A stretch of DNA of 64,000 nucleotides from contig NZ_MSCT01000020.1 in assembly GCF_001921865.1 (NCBI RefSeq), forward strand, positions 248,001 through 312,000, in the 5' to 3' direction. This document shows, one piece after another, positions 51,671-59,672 of this stretch. The DNA is from Pseudomonas chlororaphis (GTDB lineage: Bacteria; Pseudomonadota; Gammaproteobacteria; Pseudomonadales; Pseudomonadaceae). Below the pieces are notes generated by a model. That model made no database searches. It saw nothing but the letters and a program-made list of their open reading frames with translations, and had not been told where the DNA came from. How positions within the stretch are numbered: the first letter of the stretch is position 1; every line of letters begins with the position of its first letter. The translations under genes were made by a program, and so were the position numbers.

Positions 51671-53182
51671 ATGGCGCATAACGAAGCAGTAGACGTCGTA
51701 TTGGTTGGGGCCGGCATCATGAGTGCCACCCTCGCTGTACTGCTCAAAGAACTCGACCCCGCGATCAAGCTGGAAGTCGTCGAGCTGATGGATTCGGGTG
51801 CCGCGGAGAGTTCCAACCCGTGGAACAACGCCGGTACCGGCCATGCCGGCCTCTGTGAGCTGAACTACACGCCACAGGCTGCCGACGGCTCCGTCGATAT
51901 CAAGAAAGCCGTGCACATCAATACCCAGTTCGAGGTGTCGAAGCAGTTCTGGTCCTACCTGACCAAGAAAGGCACGTTCGGCTCGTCCAAGTCCTTCATC
52001 AGCCCGGTGCCGCACCTGAGCTTCGTGCAGGGCGACAGCGGTGTGTCCTTCCTGAAAAAGCGCTTCGAGACGCTCAGCCAGCATCACGCTTTCGCGGACA
52101 TGGAGTACACCGAGGACAGGGCCAAGATGGCCGAGTGGATGCCACTGATGATGCCGGGCCGCCCGGCCGACGAAACCATCGCCGCCACCCGCGTGCTCAA
52201 CGGCACCGACGTCAACTTCGGCGCCCTGACCAATCAACTGCTCAAGCACCTGACCAGCGCGCCCGATGCCCAGGTCAAGTACTGCAAGCGTGTGACCGGT
52301 CTCAAGCGCAACAAGGACAACGGCTGGACCGTGAGCATCAAGGACGTCAACAGCGGCAACAGCCGCGAAGTCGACGCCAAGTTCGTGTTCCTCGGCGCCG
52401 GTGGCGCGGCGCTGCCGCTGCTACAGGCCTCCGGCATTGAAGAAAGCAAAGGCTTCGGCGGCTTCCCGATCAGCGGCCAGTGGCTGCGTTGCGACAACCC
52501 GGAAGTGGTCAAGCATCACCAGGCCAAGGTCTACAGCCAGGCCGCGGTAGGCTCGCCGCCGATGTCCGTGCCGCACCTGGACACCCGCGTGGTCGACGGC
52601 AAGAAATCCCTGCTATTCGGGCCTTACGCCGGTTTCACCACCAAGTTCCTCAAGCACGGTTCATTCATGGACCTGCCGATGTCGGTACGCGCCGGCAACA
52701 TCGGCCCGATGCTGGCCGTGGCCAAGAACAACATGGACCTGACCAAATACCTGGTCAGCGAAGTCATGCAGTCCATGGAGCAGCGCCTGGAATCCCTGCG
52801 GCGCTTCTACCCGGAGGCGAAAGCCGAAGACTGGCGCCTGGAAGTGGCCGGCCAGCGGGTACAGATCATCAAGAAAGACCCGAAAAAAGGCGGCATCCTG
52901 CAATTCGGCACCGAACTGGTCGCGGCCAAGGACGGCTCTCTCGCCGCCCTGCTCGGCGCTTCGCCAGGTGCTTCGGTCACCGTGTCGATCATGCTGGAAC
53001 TGATCGAACGCTGCTTCCCGACCCAGGCGGCTGGCGAGTGGGCCGCCAAGCTCAAGGAAATTTTCCCGGCCCGTGAAAAGACCCTGGAAACCGACGCGGC
53101 GCTGTATCGCAAGATCAACAGCGAGAACAACGTCAGCCTGGAACTGGTGGAGCAAAGCAGCGAAGCCGAAAGCTACGCCTAA
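51671..53182 (+). CDS. mqo: Malate:quinone oxidoreductase
   Basis: FAD-dependent peripheral membrane enzyme that oxidises malate to oxaloacetate and reduces quinone, replacing or supplementing NAD-malate dehydrogenase in Pseudomonas. The 503-aa protein starts with the FAD loop VDVVLVGAGIMSATLAVLL. Family motifs are SSNPWNNAGTGHAGLCELNYTP, GAGGAALPLLQ and LLFGPYAGFTTKFLKHGS, with the C-terminal LLGASPGASVTVSIMLELIERCF. GGAG lies 8 bases before the ATG. It ends before a strong terminator. Confidence 0.96.
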   Translation: MAHNEAVDVVLVGAGIMSATLAVLLKELDPAIKLEVVELMDSGAAESSNPWNNAGTGHAGLCELNYTPQAADGSVDIKKAVHINTQFEVSKQFWSYLTKKGTFGSSKSFISPVPHLSFVQGDSGVSFLKKRFETLSQHHAFADMEYTEDRAKMAEWMPLMMPGRPADETIAATRVLNGTDVNFGALTNQLLKHLTSAPDAQVKYCKRVTGLKRNKDNGWTVSIKDVNSGNSREVDAKFVFLGAGGAALPLLQASGIEESKGFGGFPISGQWLRCDNPEVVKHHQAKVYSQAAVGSPPMSVPHLDTRVVDGKKSLLFGPYAGFTTKFLKHGSFMDLPMSVRAGNIGPMLAVAKNNMDLTKYLVSEVMQSMEQRLESLRRFYPEAKAEDWRLEVAGQRVQIIKKDPKKGGILQFGTELVAAKDGSLAALLGASPGASVTVSIMLELIERCFPTQAAGEWAAKLKEIFPAREKTLETDAALYRKINSENNVSLELVEQSSEAESYA

Positions 53183-53194
53183 GCGACCCGCATG

Positions 53195-53233
53195 AAAAAA
53201 GCCGCGTGACCGAAAGGCCACGCGGCTTTTTTA
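53195..53233 (+). terminator. Intrinsic terminator after mqo
   Basis: The stem AAGCCGCGTG(a)CC/GGcCACGCGGCTT is preceded by an A-run and followed by six T. Confidence 0.88.
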
Positions 53234-53240
53234 TTGCCCC

Positions 53241-53320
53241 CTGTAGGAGCGAGCTTGCTCGCGATCTAGACAACGCGGGCATCAGCAAGGGCGCTATCGC
53301 GAGCAAGCTCGCTCCTACAG
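53241..53320. repeat. REPIN
   Basis: CTGTAGGAGCGAGCTTGCTCGCGAT and its exact inverted copy flank a roughly 30-base centre, between the mqo terminator and the next gene. Confidence 0.93.
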
Positions 53321-53334
53321 AAAAGCCCTTGTGT

Positions 53335-53622
53335 TCAGCCGCGGGCGTTTTCGATCAGTTCGATGTAGTCGGCGGCGTTGCGCTGGTCCTGGATCAGGGC
53401 CACGAAGTTCTTGCCGTGCTCGTCCTGGCCGTCCAGGTCGTAGCCGGCCTCGATGAAGAACCCCAGGAAGCGCTCGAAATCGTCGATACGCAGGCCACGG
53501 TAAGCCTTGATCAGCTTGTGCAACGACGGCGAAGTGGCGTCGACCGGCTCGAAATCGAGGAACAGTTTGATCTGCGCATCGCCGATCTCGTCACCAATCA
53601 CTTGTTTCTTATCTTTACGCAT
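53335..53622 (-). CDS. PA4642-family protein
   Basis: The 95-aa soluble protein starts MRKDKKQVIGDEIGDAQIKLFLDFEPVDATSPSLHKLIKAYRGLRIDDFERFLGFFIEAGYDLDGQ and ends DYIELIENARG. It matches the small family named after PA4642, which in P. aeruginosa also lies next to mqo and upp. The predicted fold is helical. Function unknown. Confidence 0.85.
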   Translation of the reverse strand: MRKDKKQVIGDEIGDAQIKLFLDFEPVDATSPSLHKLIKAYRGLRIDDFERFLGFFIEAGYDLDGQDEHGKNFVALIQDQRNAADYIELIENARG

Positions 53623-53685
53623 TGCCGACTCCAGCTCGCAGACATTTCACGGGGCACGCAGTTTACTCCCAGGCCACCTCAAGCC

Positions 53686-54171
53686 TCAACGCGAGCGTAC
53701 CGCCCCCGTGTGCAGATCGGCCCAGATGTGGCCGTTGGCATAACTGAGGAACTGGCAATACACCGTGTCGTTGCGCAGCAGATCCATCACCACCCGATAC
53801 TGGGCCAGCGGGTAGTACAGCGTGAGGGTCTTGCTCTTGTCGTCGAACTGCGGCTTTTTCAGGCTTTTGCTCTCGCCGTCGAAATTCACCAGCACCTGGC
53901 TGATGGTCGCGCCCTTGTTCAGCGGCTTGCCCTTGAGGCGAACCAGCAGCGGCGAGGTCACCGGGATCGGCTGCTGATTGGACTGGCGCTGGCTGCCGAC
54001 GACCACCGAATACTCGGTGACCTGCAACAGCTGTTGCTGCTCCGGAGCGGCATCGCGCAAGGTCGAGTCGTCCGGTGGCAGGAACTGCGCATGCATGGGC
54101 GCCGGGGCGGCCGCCAGGGGAAGGCTCAGGGTCAGGAGAAGGGCCGCGCTACTGCGAATCAACAGGCTCAT
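53686..54171 (-). CDS. Secreted hypothetical protein
   Basis: The 161-aa product has a signal peptide (MSLLIRSSAALLLTLSLPLAAAPAPMHA) and a mature beta-rich part (VTEYSVVVGSQRQSNQQPIPVTSPLLVRLKG, KTLTLYYPLAQYRVVMDLLRNDTVYCQFLSYANGHIWADLHTG). There is a single Cys in the mature chain. I do not recognise a domain. The ATG at 54171 follows GAGAGGCTC; the frame is open 17 codons further. Confidence 0.75.
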   Translation of the reverse strand: MSLLIRSSAALLLTLSLPLAAAPAPMHAQFLPPDDSTLRDAAPEQQQLLQVTEYSVVVGSQRQSNQQPIPVTSPLLVRLKGKPLNKGATISQVLVNFDGESKSLKKPQFDDKSKTLTLYYPLAQYRVVMDLLRNDTVYCQFLSYANGHIWADLHTGAVRSR

Positions 54172-54235
54172 GAGAGGCTCCATGCAGATGGCCGAGCACT
54201 CTAGCATGGGTTTTTGCTGCAAATCTCGCCCGTTT

Positions 54236-54310
54236 TGCAGGCCGTTGACGCTGCAGCCGAAGGCGGCGATCTCGCCGACGCCGCAGATCCTGCGGACCTA
54301 TCGCAGCCCA
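54236..54310. repeat. Second-family intergenic repeat
   Basis: It contains GCTGCAGCCGAAGGCGGCGATCTCGCCGACGCC-like dyads and TATCGCAGCCC, related to the units near 46430 and 49880. No gene is visible here. Confidence 0.5.
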
Positions 54311-54336
54311 CAACAGCGACAACAAGCAGGGGGCCG

Positions 54337-54810
54337 TCAGTCGAACTGCGCGCGCATCCAGGCCAGGTACTCAAGCGCCGCCGGCTCGCCCTCGCGGGGC
54401 GCCCAAGCGGCCAGTTCGCCATCGCCCACCGGGCGGTAGGGCCCGGCCTTGCACTCGAACATCAGGCTGTCGGCTTCCAGCACCACCAGGCCATGAAAGA
54501 CCCCGACTGGCAGATCCACGCCGACGCAATCGCCGCCGGCCTGCAAGATCCGCTTGCTCAGGACCTTGCCCGCCTCATCGAAGATCAGCACCCCCAGGCG
54601 CCCCTTGAGCACCAGCAGGGTTTCCGCTTTGTCGGCGCTCAAGTGGCGGTGCGGCGGAACATAGGTGGACGGTTGCAAGCCGACGGCCATGCGGTGGCAG
54701 GGCTCTTCCATGGCGTGAAAGTTGTGGTTCTGGCGACCACGTGGATTGGCCGATGCTTTCTCGGCGAGGTCGGCAAACAGCGACTGATCGAGAAAGCTCG
54801 GCCCATTCAT
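54337..54810 (-). CDS. WbuC-family cupin protein
   Basis: The 157-aa cupin-fold protein has the metal-binding pattern PPHRHLSADKAETLLVLKGRLGVLIFDEAG (near residues 52-80) and the second cupin block LPVGVFHGLVVLEADSLMFECKAGPY. WbuC genes often sit in O-antigen loci, but in Pseudomonas this copy is in the hpt-upp region. The reaction is unknown. It lies 3 bases after hpt, so it is probably co-transcribed. Confidence 0.88.
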   Translation of the reverse strand: MNGPSFLDQSLFADLAEKASANPRGRQNHNFHAMEEPCHRMAVGLQPSTYVPPHRHLSADKAETLLVLKGRLGVLIFDEAGKVLSKRILQAGGDCVGVDLPVGVFHGLVVLEADSLMFECKAGPYRPVGDGELAAWAPREGEPAALEYLAWMRAQFD

Positions 54811-54813
54811 GAT

Positions 54814-55371
54814 TTACATCCCTTTGACGGCAAAGATGCCGGCAGCATTACGCCAGTAACCCTTGTAGTCCATGCCGTAGCCGAAGATGTAGCGATCAAT
54901 GCACGGCAGGCCGACGAAATCGGCTTTCAGGTCCGGACGGGCCTTGCGGTCGTGGTCCTTGTCGATCAGCACGGCGGTGTGTACCGCGCGAGCACCGGCG
55001 TGTTTGCAGAAGTCGATGATCGCGCCCAGGGTATGCCCCTCGTCGAGGATGTCGTCGATGATCAGCACGTCGCGGTCGATGAACGAGACTTCCGGCTTGG
55101 ACTTCCAGAACAGCTCGCCGCCGCTGGTTTCGTTGCGATAACGGGTAGCGTGCAAGTAGGACGCTTCCAGCGGGAACTGCAGGTGGGTCAGCAATTTGCC
55201 GGAGAAGATCAGGCCGCCGTTCATCACGCAGAACACCACCGGATTGCGCTCCGCCAGTTGTTCATTGATTTGTGCACCGACCCGGGCGATGGCCGCCTCG
55301 ACTTCAGCTTCGGTGTACAGGCAGTCAGCCTCGCGCATGATTTGACGGATATGCTCGAGATCAGCGGACAT
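54814..55371 (-). CDS. hpt: Hypoxanthine-guanine phosphoribosyltransferase
   Basis: Purine salvage: transfers phosphoribosyl from PRPP to hypoxanthine or guanine. The 185-aa protein has the PRPP loop VLIIDDILDEGHTLGAI near residues 98-114 and the flexible-loop/base-binding segments VVFCVMNGGLIFSGKLLTHL and DFVGLPCIDRYIFGYGMD. I start it at the ATG at 55371 (MSADLEHIRQIMREAD). It is divergent from upp. Confidence 0.94.
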   Translation of the reverse strand: MSADLEHIRQIMREADCLYTEAEVEAAIARVGAQINEQLAERNPVVFCVMNGGLIFSGKLLTHLQFPLEASYLHATRYRNETSGGELFWKSKPEVSFIDRDVLIIDDILDEGHTLGAIIDFCKHAGARAVHTAVLIDKDHDRKARPDLKADFVGLPCIDRYIFGYGMDYKGYWRNAAGIFAVKGM

Positions 55372-55534
55372 GGCGCTCTCCAGGGGGGGCAGTTTCGGAA
55401 AAGCGGGCAAAGGTACGCATCCGGCCCGGTCAGATCAAGCGTTTCTGGACTAACGTACTTAGATGTCTATAGGACAACACCCTCGGATAGATTAATCTAG
55501 GCCGGTTTTTTTGCCCGCCGCCGGAGCTTTTCCT

Positions 55535-56173
55535 ATGCCCATCCGTGAGATCCGCCATCCGCTGATCCGACACAAACTTGGCCTTATGCGCCGCGCCGAC
55601 ATTAGCACGAAGAACTTTCGCGAGCTCGCTCAGGAAGTCGGTGCCCTGCTGACGTACGAAGCCACCAAGGACCTGCCGCTCGAATCCTATGAGATTCCGG
55701 GCTGGTGCGGCCCTGTCCAGGTCGAGAAGATCGCCGGCAAGAAGATTACCGTGGTGCCTATCCTGCGCGCCGGTATCGGCATGCTCGAAGGCGTGCTCAG
55801 CCTGATTCCGGGCGCCAAGGTCAGCGCCGTGGGCGTGGCCCGCAACGAAGAAACCCTGCAGGCGCACACCTATCTGGAAAAACTGGTTCCGGAAATCGAC
55901 GAGCGCCTGGCCATGATCATCGACCCGATGCTCGCCACCGGCAGCTCCATGGTCGCGACCATCGACCTGCTGAAGAAAGCCGGCTGCAAGGACATCCGCG
56001 CCATGGTGCTGGTGGCCGCTCCCGAAGGCATCGACGCCGTCGAGAAAGCGCACCCGGACGTGACCATCTACACCGCGTCCATCGATCAGAAACTCAACGA
56101 ACACGGCTACATCATTCCGGGCCTGGGCGATGCCGGCGACAAGATCTTCGGCACCAAGCAGAAGGACGCCTGA
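55535..56173 (+). CDS. upp: Uracil phosphoribosyltransferase
   Basis: Pyrimidine salvage: uracil plus PRPP gives UMP. The 212-aa protein starts MPIREIRHPLIRHKLGLMRRADISTKNFREL. It has the PRPP motif MIIDPMLATGSSMVATIDLL near residues 128-147 and the uracil-binding C-terminal YIIPGLGDAGDKIFGTK. GGAGC lies upstream of the ATG. The uraA start is 2 bases beyond its stop, so the pair forms an uptake-and-salvage operon. Confidence 0.96.
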   Translation: MPIREIRHPLIRHKLGLMRRADISTKNFRELAQEVGALLTYEATKDLPLESYEIPGWCGPVQVEKIAGKKITVVPILRAGIGMLEGVLSLIPGAKVSAVGVARNEETLQAHTYLEKLVPEIDERLAMIIDPMLATGSSMVATIDLLKKAGCKDIRAMVLVAAPEGIDAVEKAHPDVTIYTASIDQKLNEHGYIIPGLGDAGDKIFGTKQKDA

Positions 56174-56175
56174 GC

Positions 56176-57450
56176 ATGCAGGACGAGTTCAACGATCCGC
56201 TCTGGCGCCAGGTACTGTCTGGCGCGCAGATGCTCTTCGTGGCCTTTGGCGCGTTGGTGTTGATGCCGCTGATTACCGGGCTCGACCCCAACGTGGCACT
56301 GTTCACGGCGGGTCTCGGGACTCTGTTGTTCCAGCTCGTCACTGGCCGCCAGGTCCCGGTGTTCCTGGCCTCCAGCTTTGCCTTCATTACCCCGATCATT
56401 CTCGCCAAGGGCCAGTTCGGCCTGGCCGCGACCATGGGCGGGGTGATGGCGGCCGGTTTCGTCTACACCTTCCTGGGCCTGGCGGTGAAGATCAAAGGCA
56501 CCGGTTTCATCGACCGGCTGTTGCCGCCGGTGGTGATCGGCCCGGTGATCATTTCCATCGGCCTGGCCATGGCGCCGATCGCCGCCAACATGGCGATGGG
56601 CAAGGCCGGAGACGGTAGCGAACTGATCCATTACCAGACCGCGATGATGATCTCGATGCCGGCGCTGCTGACCACCCTGATCGTCGCCGTGTTCGGCAAA
56701 GGCATCTTCCGCCTGGTGCCGATCATCTCCGGCGTCCTGGTGGGCTTTGCCCTGTCGTTCTACTTCGGCGTGGTCGATACCGCGAAGATCGCCGCGGCGC
56801 CCTGGCTGGCCCTGCCGCACTTCACCGCGCCGGAGTTCAACTGGCAGGCGATCCTGTTCATCGTCCCGGTGGCCCTGGCTCCCGCCATCGAGCACATCGG
56901 CGGGGTGATCGCGGTCGGCAGCGTGACCGGTCGCGACTACCTGAAGAAGCCGGGCCTGCATCGCACCCTGTTCGGTGACGGCATCGCCACTACCGCCGCC
57001 GGCTTGTTCGGCGGCCCGCCCAACACCACCTATGCCGAGGTGACCGGCGCGGTGATGCTGACCAAGAACTACAACCCGAAAATCATGACCTGGGCGGCGA
57101 TCTTCGCCATCAGCCTGGCGTTTATCGGCAAGTTCGGCGCGCTGCTGCAAAGCATCCCGGTACCGGTGATGGGCGGGATTCTCTGCCTGTTGTTCGGCTC
57201 GATCGCGGCGGTGGGCATGAACACCCTGATCCGCCACAAGATCGACCTGGGCGAAGCGCGCAACCTGGTGATCGTCTCGGTGACCCTGGTGTTCGGGATC
57301 GGCGGGGTCTTGATCGGCACCGGCACCGGTCCGGACGACTTCGGCCTCAAGGGCATCGCCCTGTGCGCCATCGTCGCCATCGCGCTGAACCTGATCCTGC
57401 CGGGCAACGATGGCTGGAAGAACAAAAAGGCTGACGAGCCGCTGATCTGA
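56176..57450 (+). CDS. uraA: Uracil:proton symporter, NCS2 family
   Basis: The 424-aa inner-membrane transporter has about 14 hydrophobic segments and NCS2 signatures: the QMLFVAFGALVLMPLITGLDP N-terminus, PVALAPAIEHIGGVIAVG with the conserved Glu/His near residue 240, and FGGPPNTTYAEVTGAVMLTKNYNP near 280. It takes up uracil, which Upp then converts to UMP. Starts ATG two bases after the upp stop. Confidence 0.95.
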   Translation: MQDEFNDPLWRQVLSGAQMLFVAFGALVLMPLITGLDPNVALFTAGLGTLLFQLVTGRQVPVFLASSFAFITPIILAKGQFGLAATMGGVMAAGFVYTFLGLAVKIKGTGFIDRLLPPVVIGPVIISIGLAMAPIAANMAMGKAGDGSELIHYQTAMMISMPALLTTLIVAVFGKGIFRLVPIISGVLVGFALSFYFGVVDTAKIAAAPWLALPHFTAPEFNWQAILFIVPVALAPAIEHIGGVIAVGSVTGRDYLKKPGLHRTLFGDGIATTAAGLFGGPPNTTYAEVTGAVMLTKNYNPKIMTWAAIFAISLAFIGKFGALLQSIPVPVMGGILCLLFGSIAAVGMNTLIRHKIDLGEARNLVIVSVTLVFGIGGVLIGTGTGPDDFGLKGIALCAIVAIALNLILPGNDGWKNKKADEPLI

Positions 57451-57474
57451 GGATCCGCGTCAGCCGGAAAATCT

Positions 57475-57536
57475 ATCGCGGGCAAGCCTCGCTCCTACAG
57501 ACGGTATCGACCGTAGGAGCGAGGCTTGCCCGCGAT
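57475..57536. repeat. REPIN, variant subfamily
   Basis: ATCGCGGGCAAGCCTCGCTCCTAC and its inverted copy flank 14 bases. The core reads GCGAGGCTTGCCCGCGAT, a different variant from the GCGAGCTTGCTCGCGAT elements elsewhere in the window. Confidence 0.9.
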
Positions 57537-57541
57537 GCTTT

Positions 57542-58558
57542 TTACAGCGCCAAAGGCGCGCGCTCGCACAAGGTGCTCAAGGCCCTGGCCCATTGCGGGT
57601 CGTCGTTCAGGCACGGCACCAGCACCAACTCCTCGCCCCCTGCCTCGCGAAATTGCTCGCGACCGCGATCACCGATCTCTTCCAGGGTCTCGATGCAGTC
57701 GGCGACGAATGCCGGGCACATCACCAGGATCTTCTTCACCCCTTGCCTGGCCAACTCGTCCAGACGCGCCTCGGTGTAGGGTTCGATCCACTTGGCGCGT
57801 CCCAGCCGCGACTGGAACGACACCGACCACTTGCCGTCCGACAAGCCCATGCGCTCGGCAAAGGCGCGGGCGCTACTCAGGCACTGGCCGCGATAACAGG
57901 TGGCCGCCACTTCCGGGGCCGCATCGCGACAGCAGTCGCCTTCCAGGCGGTGGCCAGGGTTCAATTTCTGCAGATGCCGCTCGGGCAGGCCATGGAAGCT
58001 CAGCAGCAGGTGATCGAAGTCCTGCTGCAAATGGGGAGCGGCACTGGCGACCAGTGCGTCGAGGTATTCCGGCTGGTCGTAGAACGGCTGCAACACAGAA
58101 AGCTGCACATCCAGCTTCTTGTCGCGAATCACCCGCCGGGCCTCTTCCACCACCGTGGTCACGGTGCTGTCGGCGAACTGCGGGTACAGCGGCGCCAGGG
58201 TGATCCGCTTTTGCCCCTGGGCAACAAGGCGCAGCAACGCCGACTCGATGGACGGCTCGCCGTAACGCATCGCCAGCTCTACCGGACCGTGCTTCCACTC
58301 GCGGCTCATCACGTGCTGCAAGCGCCGGCTGAGCACCACCAGCGGCGAACCTTCATCCCACCAGATCGAGGCATAGGCATGGGCCGACTGCTCCGGGCGC
58401 TTGATCAGAATCAGCGACACCAGCAAGCGCCGCACCGGCCACGGCAGGTCGATCACGTAGGGGTCCATCAGGAATTGATTGAGGTAGCTGCGCACGTCCG
58501 CCACCGAGGTGGAGGCCGGCGAACCCAGGTTGACCAGGAGCAACGCGTGATCGGTCAT
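57542..58558 (-). CDS. hemH: Ferrochelatase
   Basis: Inserts Fe2+ into protoporphyrin IX, the last step of heme synthesis. The 338-aa protein starts MTDHALLLVNLGSPASTSVADVRSYLNQFLMDPYVIDLP. The catalytic His lies in LLLSFHGLPERHLQKLNPGH near residue 197; SFQSRLGRAKWIEPYTE and the Glu in CIETLEEIGDRGREQF complete the active-site signature. It lies 13 bases after the TIGR01777 gene in the same operon. Confidence 0.96.
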   Translation of the reverse strand: MTDHALLLVNLGSPASTSVADVRSYLNQFLMDPYVIDLPWPVRRLLVSLILIKRPEQSAHAYASIWWDEGSPLVVLSRRLQHVMSREWKHGPVELAMRYGEPSIESALLRLVAQGQKRITLAPLYPQFADSTVTTVVEEARRVIRDKKLDVQLSVLQPFYDQPEYLDALVASAAPHLQQDFDHLLLSFHGLPERHLQKLNPGHRLEGDCCRDAAPEVAATCYRGQCLSSARAFAERMGLSDGKWSVSFQSRLGRAKWIEPYTEARLDELARQGVKKILVMCPAFVADCIETLEEIGDRGREQFREAGGEELVLVPCLNDDPQWARALSTLCERAPLAL

Positions 58559-58571
58559 GCAACATCCTATT

Positions 58572-59474
58572 TCAAAGGCGGCCGGACAGGTCGTCCAGGG
58601 CCGCGCGCAAATCAGTGAACTGGAAAGTGAATCCGGCGGCCAGCAAACGCGCTGGCACCGCGCGCTGCCCTCCAAGCAGCAGCAGCGACAATTCTCCCAG
58701 GCCCAGGCGCAAGGCAAAGGCCGGCATCGGCACGATGGCGGGCCGGCGCAAGACGCTACCCAGGGTCTTGGCGAACTCGCGATTGCGCACCGGCTTGGGC
58801 GCGCAGGCATTATAAGGACCGCTGGCGTCGTTGCGGTGCAGAAGAAAATCAATCAGGGCGATTTGATCCTTGATATGAATCCAGGGCATCCACTGCCGAC
58901 CGTTGCCGATCGGTCCGCCCAGCGCCAGCTTGAAGGGCAGCAACAGGCGCGACAAAAAGCCGCCCTCGGCCGCCAGCACCAGGCCGGTCCGCACCAGCAC
59001 CACCCGGATACCCATCGCTTCGGCACGCTGCGCCGTTTCCTCCCAGGCAATGCACAGCTGACTGGCGAAGTCTTCGCTCACCGGCGGCGACTCCTCGTCC
59101 AGCTCACGCTCGCCGCCATCGCCGTACCAGCCCACCGCCGACCCGGAAATCAGCACCCCCGGTTTTTGGGCACGGTCTTCCAGCCAGGCCAGCAGGTTTT
59201 CGGTCAAGGTGACACGGCTGCTCCAGAGCAGCGCCTTGCGCCTGTGGGTCCAGGGTCGGTCGGCGATCGGAGCCCCCGCCAGGTTGATAACCGCATCCAC
59301 CCGCTCCTCGCCCAGCTCGTTCAGGCGGGCGATGCCGCGCACTTGAGCGCCACACAAAGCAGGTACCTGGGCAGGCCGACGACTCCACACGGTCAGCCGA
59401 TGGCCCTGGGTCAACCAGTGACTGCAGAGCTGGCGTCCTATCAAACCAGTACCGCCGGTCAGCAATATGTGCAT
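58572..59474 (-). CDS. TIGR01777-family epimerase (YfcH-like)
   Basis: The 300-aa extended SDR protein starts MHILLTGGTGLIGRQLCSHWLTQGHRLTVWSR with the GxxGxxG NAD(P) loop. It carries the family block INLAGAPIADRPWTHRRKALLWSSRV and GSAVGWYGDGGERELDE, where YG replaces the usual YxxxK. The C-terminus has the DUF1731 part (PAFALRLGLGELSLLLLGGQRAVPARLLAAGF). The reaction is unknown. First gene before hemH, divergent from the renalase gene. Confidence 0.92.
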   Translation of the reverse strand: MHILLTGGTGLIGRQLCSHWLTQGHRLTVWSRRPAQVPALCGAQVRGIARLNELGEERVDAVINLAGAPIADRPWTHRRKALLWSSRVTLTENLLAWLEDRAQKPGVLISGSAVGWYGDGGERELDEESPPVSEDFASQLCIAWEETAQRAEAMGIRVVLVRTGLVLAAEGGFLSRLLLPFKLALGGPIGNGRQWMPWIHIKDQIALIDFLLHRNDASGPYNACAPKPVRNREFAKTLGSVLRRPAIVPMPAFALRLGLGELSLLLLGGQRAVPARLLAAGFTFQFTDLRAALDDLSGRL

Positions 59475-59599
59475 GACATCTTCCTCCCGTGGCGTTTTAC
59501 CCGCTTCCCTAGTCTATTTTTATAAGCAGGGATCTTTTCAATCGGACAGGCTCTGTGCTTAACAATAGGACACCCTGTAAATCCGATAGCGCCAGAAGT

Positions 59600-59623
59600 T
59601 ATACCAAAAAATAAAATCGTACA
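59600..59623. promoter_or_regulatory. Near-match LitR-type operator in the divergent promoter
   Basis: TATACC-N12-CGTACA on the plus strand (TGTACG-N12-GGTATA on the minus) has one mismatch per half to the class II LitR consensus T(G/A)TACA-N12-TGTA(C/T)A as I recall it. It lies 50 bases before the renalase start and 126 bases before the TIGR01777 start. Confidence 0.45.
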
Positions 59624-59672
59624 GATTTTAACGACGGCGTAGTCTGCACAGAAAAGATAAACGAGGCCCCTA

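Noticed and set aside
51072..51671. Longer open frames in the mqo leader (72-75 codons)
   Set aside because: Odd composition with many rare combinations and no ribosome-binding sites; only the short 34-codon frame at the end is kept as a possibility, not a gene call.
54337..54810. WbuC as evidence of an O-antigen locus
   Set aside because: No glycosyltransferase, flippase or polymerase genes are nearby; the gene sits in the conserved hpt-upp neighbourhood.
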